Shown in pieces: positions 1 through 8,098 of a stretch of DNA of 24,514 nucleotides. This DNA is from Stramenopiles sp. TOSAG23-2 (taxonomy: Eukaryota > Sar): assembly GCA_900128395.1 (NCBI GenBank), contig LT649375.1, positions 1-24,514 on the forward strand, read 5' to 3'. Position 1 is the stretch's first letter. Each line of letters starts with the position of its first letter. Position numbers and translations under genes: made by a program. The notes beneath the pieces are model-generated. The model worked only from the letters and a program-made list of their open reading frames with translations, was not told the DNA's origin and ran no database searches.

Positions 1-1
1 G

Positions 2-3000
2 TTGGCAGGTAACGAGGAAGTTGTATTAGATTGCTCATTTGCCCCAAAACGTGTTGGACTTTTTCATTCCAAAATATCAATGTACATTCGTCCATTAGGA
101 GGTACAAAATCACAACATATGACGGAAAGGCGATTGTTAAATATTATTGCGGAGGGTCGTACCGGTGCAGTAAAGTTTGAGCCTGAAAATATGGATATGG
201 GAACTACATTGGTGGGGAGCGAAGTTGATAAAACGTTGACTTTGTCAAATACATCGGATGCTGATTTGCATTTCCGATTGGATAGCATCTTAGCAGACGA
301 TTTGGATTTATTGGATGCAGATCATGATGGTAATATAAGTGCTGCTGAATTGCGTGCATATTCTAAGCAAAGAAACATATCAGCGGATAAAGATGCTGGG
401 GATGGAGATGGTAGAACAACAGTGGAGGAAGTTAAAAAACAACAACAAGTTGTCATGCTTGGATTTGAGCCGACGTTAGGACTACTCCCGGCCCGTTCGA
501 AATTGAAAGTAAAAGTGACATACCGGCCAAGTTATCCAACGACAAATCGTTTTCAAATTTTTTGCGATGTGGTAATAGCAGGTCAAGATGATACAGGTGT
601 TTGGGATCAATCGCAACGCGTAGCTGCATTGAGCCCACGTTCAAAAGCTAAACTAGAGGAGGAAGTTGAAGGAGAGCCTTTAATGTGCAGTTTAATTGGA
701 CGTGCTACGTATCCCACGTTACGTGTAGTTGATGCAAGGTCTGCGTTAATATCGCCAGCAATGTTATGGAAACAATTTAGTTTAAGTGAAATGAATTATG
801 AATTTTCAACACCGTTAACGACGGCGCAATTACGTTTAAACCAACAAACTGGTGTTGGATCAGGTGCATTGGATTATTTATATCAAAATTTCTTATGGGA
901 ATTTACACCAAGACCAGCTGGGTCTCCATCCGAAGTAGTATTATTGCGCTTTAAAAATGTTAGTAAATTGCCATTAGAATTTAGTTTTAAAATGCCAAAT
1001 GAATTGGATGTTGAAATTGAACATTGGGCAGATGCAGGGGAGCCAACGGAAGATGAACTTCGACAAAATAGTATAATCGATGCTAGATTATTTGAAATTG
1101 AGCCAAAACAAGCACAGCTACCTGAAGGGGAGACGGTTACCGTACGAATTAGTTATAATTACAATTCAATCGAATATGGTGGAGATCATTGCGTTCCAGT
1201 TTTATTTAAAATGTCAAAAGGTAAGCAAATCCGACTCTGGTTGCGTGGACGTACCTTACCCCCAGATCAAGCTCGTTTGTTTGTTCCAGTAGCAAATGCC
1301 GTCAAATTGAACCAAGTGCCAATAGGGCATGCATCACCACCAATACAAAATATTGTAATTCAAAATCCAAGTAGTTGCACCATCGAGTACAATGTCAATT
1401 TAAATGCGTTAAAAGATATTCAAGCGGACAATTTTAACTTTCCAATATTTAAACAATTCGATGTGGAAAGTGGTAGCGATGCTGTGGTGATTGATGAGGA
1501 AAATGGAAATTTATCTTTGAATGGATACGTTGAGTCAGGCAGCACCGCCATAGTCCCATTTGTTTTTCAACCATTGGAAGAGAAGAAATACGAATTGAAA
1601 GTTCCTATTACATATCGTGGTGCAAATGGCGAACCGTGTGCAATTGGCGTTGCAGTAGGAACAGGGGTTAGCGTTCCATCAACATCAAATGAAGCTGTAT
1701 TAGATGTTACTATTGTTGGTCGTGGATTTCACCCAGCTCCAATTGAAGAGGCAGTGAATGAAGATGAAGCAAGGGGGTTAACAAACGTGGATAAAGAAGT
1801 AGCATTGGATTTGGATTCAAAGGAACATTTAGAACGTATTAAAGTTGCTGCTTCTCGTGCACATGATCGTGAACAGCAAGCAATGGAAGCTAGTAAAGTT
1901 GCAGAGAAAAAACGTGGCAATGCTCTTGTGGAGATGGAAAATCCAATATACGGACCACCCCAGCAGCAAGAATTGCTGTGGGAGGGAATGATAGCAAAGT
2001 TAAGTGTCGATCGTCTCTCCTTCGGTATTGTTCCAGCTGGTTGTGTGACATATGCCGTTACTACTATTCGCAATACTGCACCGGTAAATTTAAATATGTT
2101 TTTAGAATTTGCGTGGGATACATTAGAAACTTTGAGCAACGTCATCAACGTATATCCACGTAATGGTCGTATCCCGCCAGGTGAAAATGTTGTTTGCAAA
2201 TTTACATTGCAATCAACGACGGAGGAAAAACCGAAGATAATCGATCAAAATATACGTTGCTTTTTGAACGGTATAGTGGAAAGTAATAATAAACGACGTG
2301 GTAAAGGTGGTCGTGGAGTTGGATCTAGAAGAAGTACTACTAGTCGATCTAGGGCAAGATCAGTCAGATCGAGCACAAATAATAGCCCAACCGGTAGCAT
2401 CAGTGGCATGTCTCGTTCCTCCGTTGTTAATCGTACTACAATGGCAAGTAGAGGTGGAATCGGGGAATCATTAGCAAGTATGGGATCCGTACAAGGTGGA
2501 TCAAGAGGTGGTTTTCGACCAGGTACAGGATCTACTGGCAATGGACGTAGTGCCTCTCGTATCTCTCGTATGACAGGAGCAAGTGGACGTGGTGGCATGG
2601 TAGATGATAATGAACAAGGAGCAAGCTCAATATTATTTTTAAATTTAACTGGTGAAATAGCCAATAGAAAAACGTTTCGTGACATGAATCGACAAACTGG
2701 TAGCATGGATAAATTTTTCACACCACGTTTACTTTCATCCACTTCTTCGGTACAAACAGATGGTGCGGTGTTAAACACGAAGATAAATGATGATGGAAAT
2801 GTGAAAGCATTAGCAAAAGATATCGTATCCGCTTTGATGGATGATTTAATTGCCGATCCTTCGATTGAGCATTTAATGAAAAGTATACCTGCACCTCCAC
2901 CGCCATATTTTGTACAGCTAAGCGGTAGTGAAACTCCACGTTTGACTGGTGCTCCAATTATTAAAGAAGTTGTTGGTGAAGGTGGAGATGTTGAATTAGT

Positions 3001-3208
3001 CGATGAAATAGAAAATGCTCGAAAACAAACATTGCAAGACAATGAAACACAATCATTGATATCGAAAATTATGGAAAATACAATATTTAATTTGGTACAA
3101 GATGTTGCAGTGGGAGATTTAGATTTAGCAAATATTGAAAAACGTTTTGTACGTGTGGAGAAAGATGATGATGGTGATGAGGAGGCAGAAGAGGCGGAAT
3201 TGATGTGA
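2..3208 (+). CDS. ASH/MSP-domain ciliary-type protein with embedded EF-hands (5' partial)
   Basis: The frame is open from the window edge to a TGA stop at 3206-3208 (about 1068 codons). No ATG begins it, so the N-terminus lies outside. Seen: several ASH/MSP-like beta-sandwich segments, e.g. around residues 58-92 (FEPENMDMGTTLVGSEVDKT then TLSNTSDADLHFRL), 310-400, 440-560 and 670-730 (LSVDRLSFGIVPAG). An EF-hand loop DADHDGNISAAE sits near residues 105-116, followed by a second acidic DGDG loop. A Gly/Ser/Arg-rich linker (about 760-870) precedes a conserved-looking C-terminal segment with a PPPPYFVQLSG motif and an acidic end. Known: tandem ASH domains are typical of axonemal proteins such as HYDIN, CFAP65, CFAP47 and DLEC1. 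Inference: axonemal or basal-body component; the exact orthologue is unresolved, with CFAP65-like one possibility. TGA as the stop argues that UGA is normally a terminator here. The last 240 bp are duplicated in inverted orientation at 5967-6203. Confidence 0.75.
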   Translation: MAGNEEVVLDCSFAPKRVGLFHSKISMYIRPLGGTKSQHMTERRLLNIIAEGRTGAVKFEPENMDMGTTLVGSEVDKTLTLSNTSDADLHFRLDSILADDLDLLDADHDGNISAAELRAYSKQRNISADKDAGDGDGRTTVEEVKKQQQVVMLGFEPTLGLLPARSKLKVKVTYRPSYPTTNRFQIFCDVVIAGQDDTGVWDQSQRVAALSPRSKAKLEEEVEGEPLMCSLIGRATYPTLRVVDARSALISPAMLWKQFSLSEMNYEFSTPLTTAQLRLNQQTGVGSGALDYLYQNFLWEFTPRPAGSPSEVVLLRFKNVSKLPLEFSFKMPNELDVEIEHWADAGEPTEDELRQNSIIDARLFEIEPKQAQLPEGETVTVRISYNYNSIEYGGDHCVPVLFKMSKGKQIRLWLRGRTLPPDQARLFVPVANAVKLNQVPIGHASPPIQNIVIQNPSSCTIEYNVNLNALKDIQADNFNFPIFKQFDVESGSDAVVIDEENGNLSLNGYVESGSTAIVPFVFQPLEEKKYELKVPITYRGANGEPCAIGVAVGTGVSVPSTSNEAVLDVTIVGRGFHPAPIEEAVNEDEARGLTNVDKEVALDLDSKEHLERIKVAASRAHDREQQAMEASKVAEKKRGNALVEMENPIYGPPQQQELLWEGMIAKLSVDRLSFGIVPAGCVTYAVTTIRNTAPVNLNMFLEFAWDTLETLSNVINVYPRNGRIPPGENVVCKFTLQSTTEEKPKIIDQNIRCFLNGIVESNNKRRGKGGRGVGSRRSTTSRSRARSVRSSTNNSPTGSISGMSRSSVVNRTTMASRGGIGESLASMGSVQGGSRGGFRPGTGSTGNGRSASRISRMTGASGRGGMVDDNEQGASSILFLNLTGEIANRKTFRDMNRQTGSMDKFFTPRLLSSTSSVQTDGAVLNTKINDDGNVKALAKDIVSALMDDLIADPSIEHLMKSIPAPPPPYFVQLSGSETPRLTGAPIIKEVVGEGGDVELVDEIENARKQTLQDNETQSLISKIMENTIFNLVQDVAVGDLDLANIEKRFVRVEKDDDGDEEAEEAELM

Positions 3209-3266
3209 TACTCTCTAGTCAGATTATGTTTTACTTTGTATAATATGTAATTTTTTGAAGCTTTAT

Positions 3267-4145
3267 TTACTTATATGACACTTCTTCATCAATAAGGCGG
3301 TGAATCCAGGATCCACCTTTTGCCCCACTAACAACTGCATTGTCAGCTTTGGCTGTCATCAATAACATGTTACTTTGTGTAATGTTCATATTTAACAATT
3401 TCTTTTTTTTAACACAATCAATGATTGATTCAACAATTAGATAAAAATTTTTTAAATTTTGCTCCTTGGTACTAATGTACTTGAATTGCTTATAAGCAAT
3501 TTTACTCTCCTTATCTAAATCATTCAATATATTTACCAATTCTTCCTTTTTTTTTAATCTTTTATTGACAATATTATTTGCAATTTTTTTCCCTTCAGCA
3601 TGTGCTACTGTTATTAAAGCACCTGCTTCCCAAGCTGCATATATGGCACCATTAGCATTCCTAATTTTACTAGCTAATAAATGCAACTTTTCCTTAATTG
3701 ACATTGATGCCAATTTTTCATTTGTCAATGTTTCTACTTCTTTTTTTTTCAATGGAGATGTTGCTTTTGCATTGTTAAATGCATTTATAAACTCTTCAAC
3801 TAAAGCTTCACGCTTCTCTTTTTTTGATATGCATACATTTACATTCTTTTTTTTTTTCACAATAGATTCTTTTCCAACTACACTTTTCTTCACTGCCATG
3901 GTAATGTTATTTTTTGTTAAAAATTCTTCATATATATCACAGTCTTGTTGCAATTTCTCCATTTCTTCACCTTGAAGCAAATAGTCTTGTCTCAACTTAT
4001 CATATGCTTCTCTGAGCTCATCATACTGCAAATCCAGAGCATTATAGTCATTTTGCAGAGCATTATAGTCGTCGTCTTGTTGCTGGCAATCTGATGTTTT
4101 ACAAACATAATTATTAGTATCTGTGTTTTCCATCTTTGTGCTCAT
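3267..4145 (-). CDS. Gene A: lysine-rich coiled-coil protein of unknown function
   Basis: The 292-codon ORF ends at TAA (3267-3269). Not recognised as a known family. Seen: an N-terminal leader MENTDTNNYVC shared with gene B; a Gln/Asp/Tyr-rich heptad region (about residues 22-80) with internal YNAL...DYNAL repetition that should form a coiled coil; a lysine-rich stretch (about 85-115); a helical C-terminal half with an alanine-rich segment (AAWEAGALITVAHAEG) and the end SWIHRLIDEEVSYK. No signal peptide or membrane segment. Two start codons are possible: ATG at 4143-4145, or ATG at 4131-4133, which aligns exactly with the gene B start and so may be the ancestral start. It is divergent from gene B, with an identical 51-bp promoter block upstream, and convergent with the ASH gene, 58 bp apart. 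Likely a lineage-specific gene. Confidence 0.65.
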   Translation of the reverse strand: MSTKMENTDTNNYVCKTSDCQQQDDDYNALQNDYNALDLQYDELREAYDKLRQDYLLQGEEMEKLQQDCDIYEEFLTKNNITMAVKKSVVGKESIVKKKKNVNVCISKKEKREALVEEFINAFNNAKATSPLKKKEVETLTNEKLASMSIKEKLHLLASKIRNANGAIYAAWEAGALITVAHAEGKKIANNIVNKRLKKKEELVNILNDLDKESKIAYKQFKYISTKEQNLKNFYLIVESIIDCVKKKKLLNMNITQSNMLLMTAKADNAVVSGAKGGSWIHRLIDEEVSYK

Positions 4146-4215
4146 TTCAAGTGCTCTTTTCAGTTTTATATACTTGTATTCTCTTTGTTTGATTATTGTT
4201 CTCTTTTTGTTTGTT
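4087..4215 (-). repeat. Left arm of inner inverted repeat (promoter and leader of gene A)
   Basis: Read on the minus strand, this segment matches 4834-4967 on the plus strand. The core 4153-4203 is identical over 51 bp to 4846-4896. Weaker similarity continues outward through an AAAC-rich tract and inward through the start codon into about 11 leader codons (NTDTxNYVC). It therefore carries core promoter, 5' UTR and N-terminal coding sequence, and not only regulatory DNA. Confidence 0.85.
4164..4172 (-). promoter_or_regulatory. TATA-like box of gene A
   Basis: The minus strand reads TATATAAAA, about 19 bp upstream of the first possible ATG (4145) and about 31 bp upstream of the second (4133). 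It lies inside the perfect 51-bp inverted repeat shared with gene B. The second ATG gives the same geometry as gene B. The function is inferred from sequence and position only. Confidence 0.45.
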
Positions 4216-4833
4216 TGTTTGTATGTATCTAAAATATTTTGTATATGAAAATAGTGTATGTCATAATATATGATATATACTTCGGTAATAATTTCAATAA
4301 TAAATAATAATTATTATTATCTATATTACTACAACACCACTATAACTACTATACTAAGCGGTGACGACGACGACGAGACGACCCAATTCAACAGAGATAA
4401 TAAAATTTAAATTCAGTATTGTATCGAGTTTTGTGTCAAATTATCCCAATATGCACATCAAATAGATCGTGATATAATTTAAGTGTATTATAAATTATAC
4501 TTATAATTAGTATCTATGTACAATTAGTATTTAATCCTTATTAAATATTTTTATGTAATATTATATACGTAAATTTGACGCTTTTTTAAGGAAAACCGGA
4601 CATTCGGGTTTTATGACCGTTGGTCCAAAAAGTTCGATCATGCTTTGCAAAGTGAAGCAGAGAGGAGGGAGACCGCTTTCACATACAATATAATAATAAT
4701 ACATACCGGCAGAAGAATAATATTATAATAATAATAATAAATAATACATAATACAACATAGAACATAGATTTTAACCTGGTTAAAAAATATATCCACGTA
4801 GTTATAGGTCTAAACATAAAAACACAATAAACA
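4216..4833. other. AT-rich divergent spacer between genes A and B
   Basis: This is 618 bp with no gene seen. It holds ATT/AAT microsatellite tracts (about 4297-4320 and 4688-4750), a GACGAC run near 4362-4380, and a slightly less AT-rich block at 4570-4690. A perfect palindrome lies at 4770-4786. It probably carries upstream regulatory DNA for both divergent genes. No tRNA fold or protein fragment was recognised. Confidence 0.6.
4770..4786. promoter_or_regulatory. Perfect palindrome TTTTAACC-T-GGTTAAAA
   Basis: Two 8-bp arms surround a single central base, about 120 bp upstream of the gene B start. A one-base loop cannot form a good hairpin, so a dimeric protein-binding site is more likely than an RNA structure. 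No known regulator is assigned. Chance palindromes are not negligible in AT-rich DNA, though the arms contain a CC/GG core. Confidence 0.35.
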
Positions 4834-4967
4834 ACAAAACAAAAGGAGAACAATAATCAAACAAAGAGAATACAAGTATATAAAACTGAAAAGAGCCTTG
4901 CACAAAGATGAAAAAAAACACAGATACTAAAAATTATGTTTGTGGAAAAGAAAATAGCACAGATTTT
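4834..4967 (+). repeat. Right arm of inner inverted repeat (promoter and leader of gene B)
   Basis: This is the partner of 4087-4215. Positions 4846-4896 are a perfect 51-bp inverted copy of 4153-4203. Beyond that the match resumes at the CACAAAGATG start context and runs through the codons for NTDTKNYVC, with a few substitutions and small indels. The gene bodies are unrelated after this point. Confidence 0.85.
4877..4885 (+). promoter_or_regulatory. TATA-like box of gene B
   Basis: TATATAAAA begins 31 bp upstream of the ATG at 4908, within the 51-bp perfect inverted repeat. If used as a TATA box, the 5' UTR would be very short. The same motif at the same relative position precedes the second ATG of gene A. 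Confidence 0.45.
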
Positions 4968-5678
4968 ATGCACATGAATTTGAAACCTAAAGCAACGAGA
5001 AGCAACAAAAAGGAGCATGTAAAAAAAAATGTACCAAAAAACATTGGATTTGGATCAGGTACAGCAAGATTTAAAAGGAAACCAAAGCCTAAATTATTGA
5101 AAACACCTCCACCAAAGGAGAAAAGAGGAGCTAATGCAAGATCAATAATCGAAAAAATTGAAAGGAATAAAAAAGCAATTGAGGAAATTAAAAAAAAATT
5201 AAAAACTAAAGCAGATAAAGCTGATGTAGACAAACTAAAAGTTGAATTGAAAGAACTTAAAAATACTTTGCAAAAGCTATTAAATTCGAAATCATCTGGT
5301 GCAACTGGTACAACAGGTTCAACTGGTTCATCTGTTTCATCTGTTTCCTCTGTTTCATCTGTTTCATCTGGTAGTTGGTATGATGGTTTGGACTTGGGAC
5401 CAAAATATTTACGTATGGCTAAAATGGGAATTCCAGAAGCAGCTGTAAGACATGCTATGAAAAAGGATGGTGTTGAAAATGCAAATGGTGGTGGTAGTAG
5501 CAAAGGTGGTGTATTTGCAGCCATCAGAGCAGCAAAACAAAAAAGAAAAGCTGCTGAAGAAAAAGATGGTGGTGCTGGAAAAGCAAAAGCAAAAACTGGT
5601 GTTACAGGCCACCAAGCTGCATTATTTGCAGCAATTGCAAAACGCCGTGAAACAATGAAACCAGAATCACCAATGTAA
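4908..5678 (+). CDS. Gene B: basic coiled-coil protein with CCDC53-like and WH2-like motifs
   Basis: 256 codons with a TAA stop. Seen, in order: the leader KNTDTKNYVC shared with gene A; a very basic region (about residues 25-75, KPKPKLLKTPPPKEKRG); a Lys/Glu-rich coiled coil (about 78-128); a low-complexity Gly/Thr/Ser then SSV-repeat linker (9-bp period, nt 5329-5372); a motif YLRMAKMGIPEAAVRHAMKK (about 167-186); then two segments resembling WH2 actin-binding helices, GVFAAIRAAKQKRK (about 201) and HQAALFAAIAKRRE (about 235). Known: the K-Y-x-K-M-x-K-M-G-x-P motif occurs in CCDC53-type WASH-complex subunits and in related actin-regulatory proteins, and WH2 helices bind G-actin. Inference: an actin-associated protein or nucleation-promoting factor. 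Similarity is short-motif only, so the function is tentative. Confidence 0.7.
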   Translation: MKKNTDTKNYVCGKENSTDFMHMNLKPKATRSNKKEHVKKNVPKNIGFGSGTARFKRKPKPKLLKTPPPKEKRGANARSIIEKIERNKKAIEEIKKKLKTKADKADVDKLKVELKELKNTLQKLLNSKSSGATGTTGSTGSSVSSVSSVSSVSSGSWYDGLDLGPKYLRMAKMGIPEAAVRHAMKKDGVENANGGGSSKGGVFAAIRAAKQKRKAAEEKDGGAGKAKAKTGVTGHQAALFAAIAKRRETMKPESPM

Positions 5679-5687
5679 CTTGGAAAC

Positions 5688-5773
5688 AAAATAAAATTAA
5701 AAACATGATGTGAAAAATGCGACAGCAACAAAATGAAATTAAAAATATCACGCGTGAAAAATGCGACAGCAAC
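5688..5773. repeat. Two imperfect tandem copies of about 43 bp
   Basis: Just downstream of gene B, units at about 5688-5729 and 5730-5773 share an AAAATxAAATTAAAAA part and an identical GTGAAAAATGCGACAGCAAC part. A further short duplication follows at about 5799-5836 (GTGAACAATGAAAAAAA / GTAAACAATGAAAAAAA). The rest of 5679-5966 holds no gene. Confidence 0.75.
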
Positions 5774-5966
5774 AGATGTCCTCTAATGCCATTGAGCAAT
5801 GTGAACAATGAAAAAAATGTAAACAATGAAAAAAAGTACTTCGTAAAAACAACAAAAGTGCATCTTGACCTTTTTGAAAAGATGTGTGTGTAAAAAAATA
5901 ACAAAACAAATTATCTTTCCATATTTTCTTTTAACCTTTTCACCTATTTAAACACAAAACAATATC

Positions 5967-6203
5967 TCAAATCAATTCCGCCTCTTCTTCATCACCATCA
6001 TTCATCTTTCTCCACACATACAAAACGTTTTTCAATATTTTGCTAAATATAAATCACCAACCTGCAACATCTTCAACTAAATTAAATATTGTATTTTCCA
6101 TAATTTTCAATATCGACGATTGCGTTTTCATTGTCTTGCAATGTTTGTTTACGAGCATTTTCTATTTCATCGACTAATTCAACATCTCCACCTTCACCAA
6201 CAA
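5967..6203 (-). pseudogene. Decayed inverted copy of the 3' end of the ASH-domain gene
   Basis: On the minus strand this segment aligns nearly end to end with 2969-3208, the last about 80 codons of the ASH gene including its TGA (here TCA at 5967-5969 on the plus strand). Identity is roughly 90% by eye. Single-base insertions, extra bases near the AVGD codons, and a 6-bp loss in the acidic tail destroy the frame. Similarity stops at or near the stop codon. It lies 74 bp beyond the EH-gene stop. It is a duplicated 3' gene fragment, not a functional gene. Residual roles such as supplying a 3' UTR or terminator to the EH gene are possible but not shown. Confidence 0.9.
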
Positions 6204-6277
6204 AAAAGAATTATAAAAAGTCAAAAAAATATATACAATATTTTTCTGTGCGAACTGTATCATGCATATAACTTTTC

Positions 6278-8061
6278 TTAAAAATCACCAAAGGATGAGA
6301 ATGGATCATCATCTCCACCACCGCCGCCGCCGCCGTTGCCATCATCGTCAGTTACTGGAAATGAATCAAAAGCATTATCAAATGCGTCTTCGCCATTATT
6401 ATTATTATCGTCAGTATTTCCAAATGTACCATCTGTATTTCCATCACCGGATGGGAAAGCATTGTCATCAAAAGCAATTTCGTCCGGCACATTAAAACCA
6501 TCGTTACTAGTACTACTTGTATTATTTGGCTCTTCTTTATTTTCAGCTGTATCAAATGCATCAAACGCACTTGTGCCATTATTGGTGGTATCCATTGATG
6601 CAAACGCATCACCACCAAATGCATCCCCATCTTTATTATTATTATCTGTAACATTCGTTGTAGTATTAAACGCATTATCATTAGTACTATCCATTGATGC
6701 AAACGCATCATTTCCGAATGCGTCCGGCACATTAAAAGCATCGTTACTAGTACTACTTGTATTATTTGGCTCTTCTTTACTTTCAGCTGTATCAAATGCA
6801 TCGAAACCGCTTGTTCCATTATTGGTGGTATCCATTGATGCAAACGCATCATTCCCGAATGCATCTCCATCTTTATCATTATCATCTGTAACATTCGTAG
6901 TAGTATTAAACGCATTAGTATTAGTACTATCCATTGATGCAAACGCATCATTCCCGAATGCATCTCCATCTTTATTATTATTATCTGTAACATTCGTAAT
7001 ATTAAACGCATTATCATTAGTACTTTCCATTGATGCAAACGCATCATTCCCGAATGTATCTCCTGCTTTATTCGCAATAACGTGTGTCGCATTGAACGTA
7101 TCATTATCGTTATTATTATTATTATTATTATCTTCCTCCTCCTCGCTTGATGAATTAATATAACTGGTTTGTCCACCGGATTTTTCTTCAACTACACCAC
7201 CACCAATATCACCAAATCCATCCGCCCCAGTAGTAGTCGTACCAAAACCACCATCACCAAACGAATGATCTTCTTCTGCTAAATTTACAAATTGTGTTTG
7301 ATCAAACCCTTTACCTGCTTGTTGTTCAATACTATTACTACTACTACTACTACCACTACCATTACTATTGTTTATCATATCAAACGTATTAAATGATTGT
7401 TCAACGTTAGTAACTTGTTCTGATAGTAAACTTTTCTCAGCAATTCTCTGTTCATGAATCCCCGTAGAACGATGAAGCTGCGATTTACTGCTTTGATATT
7501 TACTTTTTGCTTGCTCTCGCTGTAACTTTGCTTCTGCTAATTTATTTTTTAAACTTTCAATTTCGTTTTCCATTGACTCGATGCCTTGGTCATGCTTCGC
7601 ACGAAGATGGTCTAAATCTTTTGCACTGTCATTAAAATCTCTAATCTCCGCCTTCACTTGTTTGATTTCTTCGCTTATTACTTTCTTAAGATGTGTCAAT
7701 TCTTGTCTTCTTCCACGTGACACAAGTTCCTCTCCTCGTTTTTTCCATAGAACGTCTCTCTTTTTATTTAATTTCTCTTTCAACTTTTTCACTTCATTGC
7801 GTATATTATTTTCCTCTTTCATTGCATTTCGTGTAGATTCTTCAACAGTGTCTAATGTTTGTTCAACATCATTTAATAATGACATTAAGCTTTCTCTTTC
7901 GTCCTTCAAATTTCCTATAGCGACTTTCATTGAATTTAAAAATGCTTCGTTCCCTTTAACAGATCTTTGAATAATATTCTTGTTATTGTTGATAGTTTTT
8001 TGCATGGATTGGCTTTCTTCAACTATAATGGTATTAAATTGATTGTTACTACTATCATAGC

Positions 8062-8098
<37 letters not shown>

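Noticed and set aside
2245-3042. Long minus-strand open frame opposite the ASH gene
   Set aside because: It is antisense to a well-supported coding region and has no recognisable domains; a shadow of codon bias.
4620-4660. tRNA-like TTCGATC segment
   Set aside because: No flanking T-stem, acceptor or anticodon arm can be formed. No tRNA, rRNA or CRISPR array was seen in the window.
4934-5731. 265-codon minus-strand open frame over gene B
   Set aside because: Hydrophobic Phe/Ser-rich translation complementary to a lysine-rich gene. Gene B has the promoter, leader and recognisable motifs.
3209-5966. A DNA transposon with terminal inverted repeats
   Set aside because: The outer inverted repeats are host-gene sequence, there is no transposase-like protein in A or B, and no target-site duplication was seen. 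Kept only as an alternative.
6336-7191. Open frames on both strands inside the EH gene tail
   Set aside because: They arise from the 240-bp in-frame repeats. Only the EH-gene frame has domain support and continuity.
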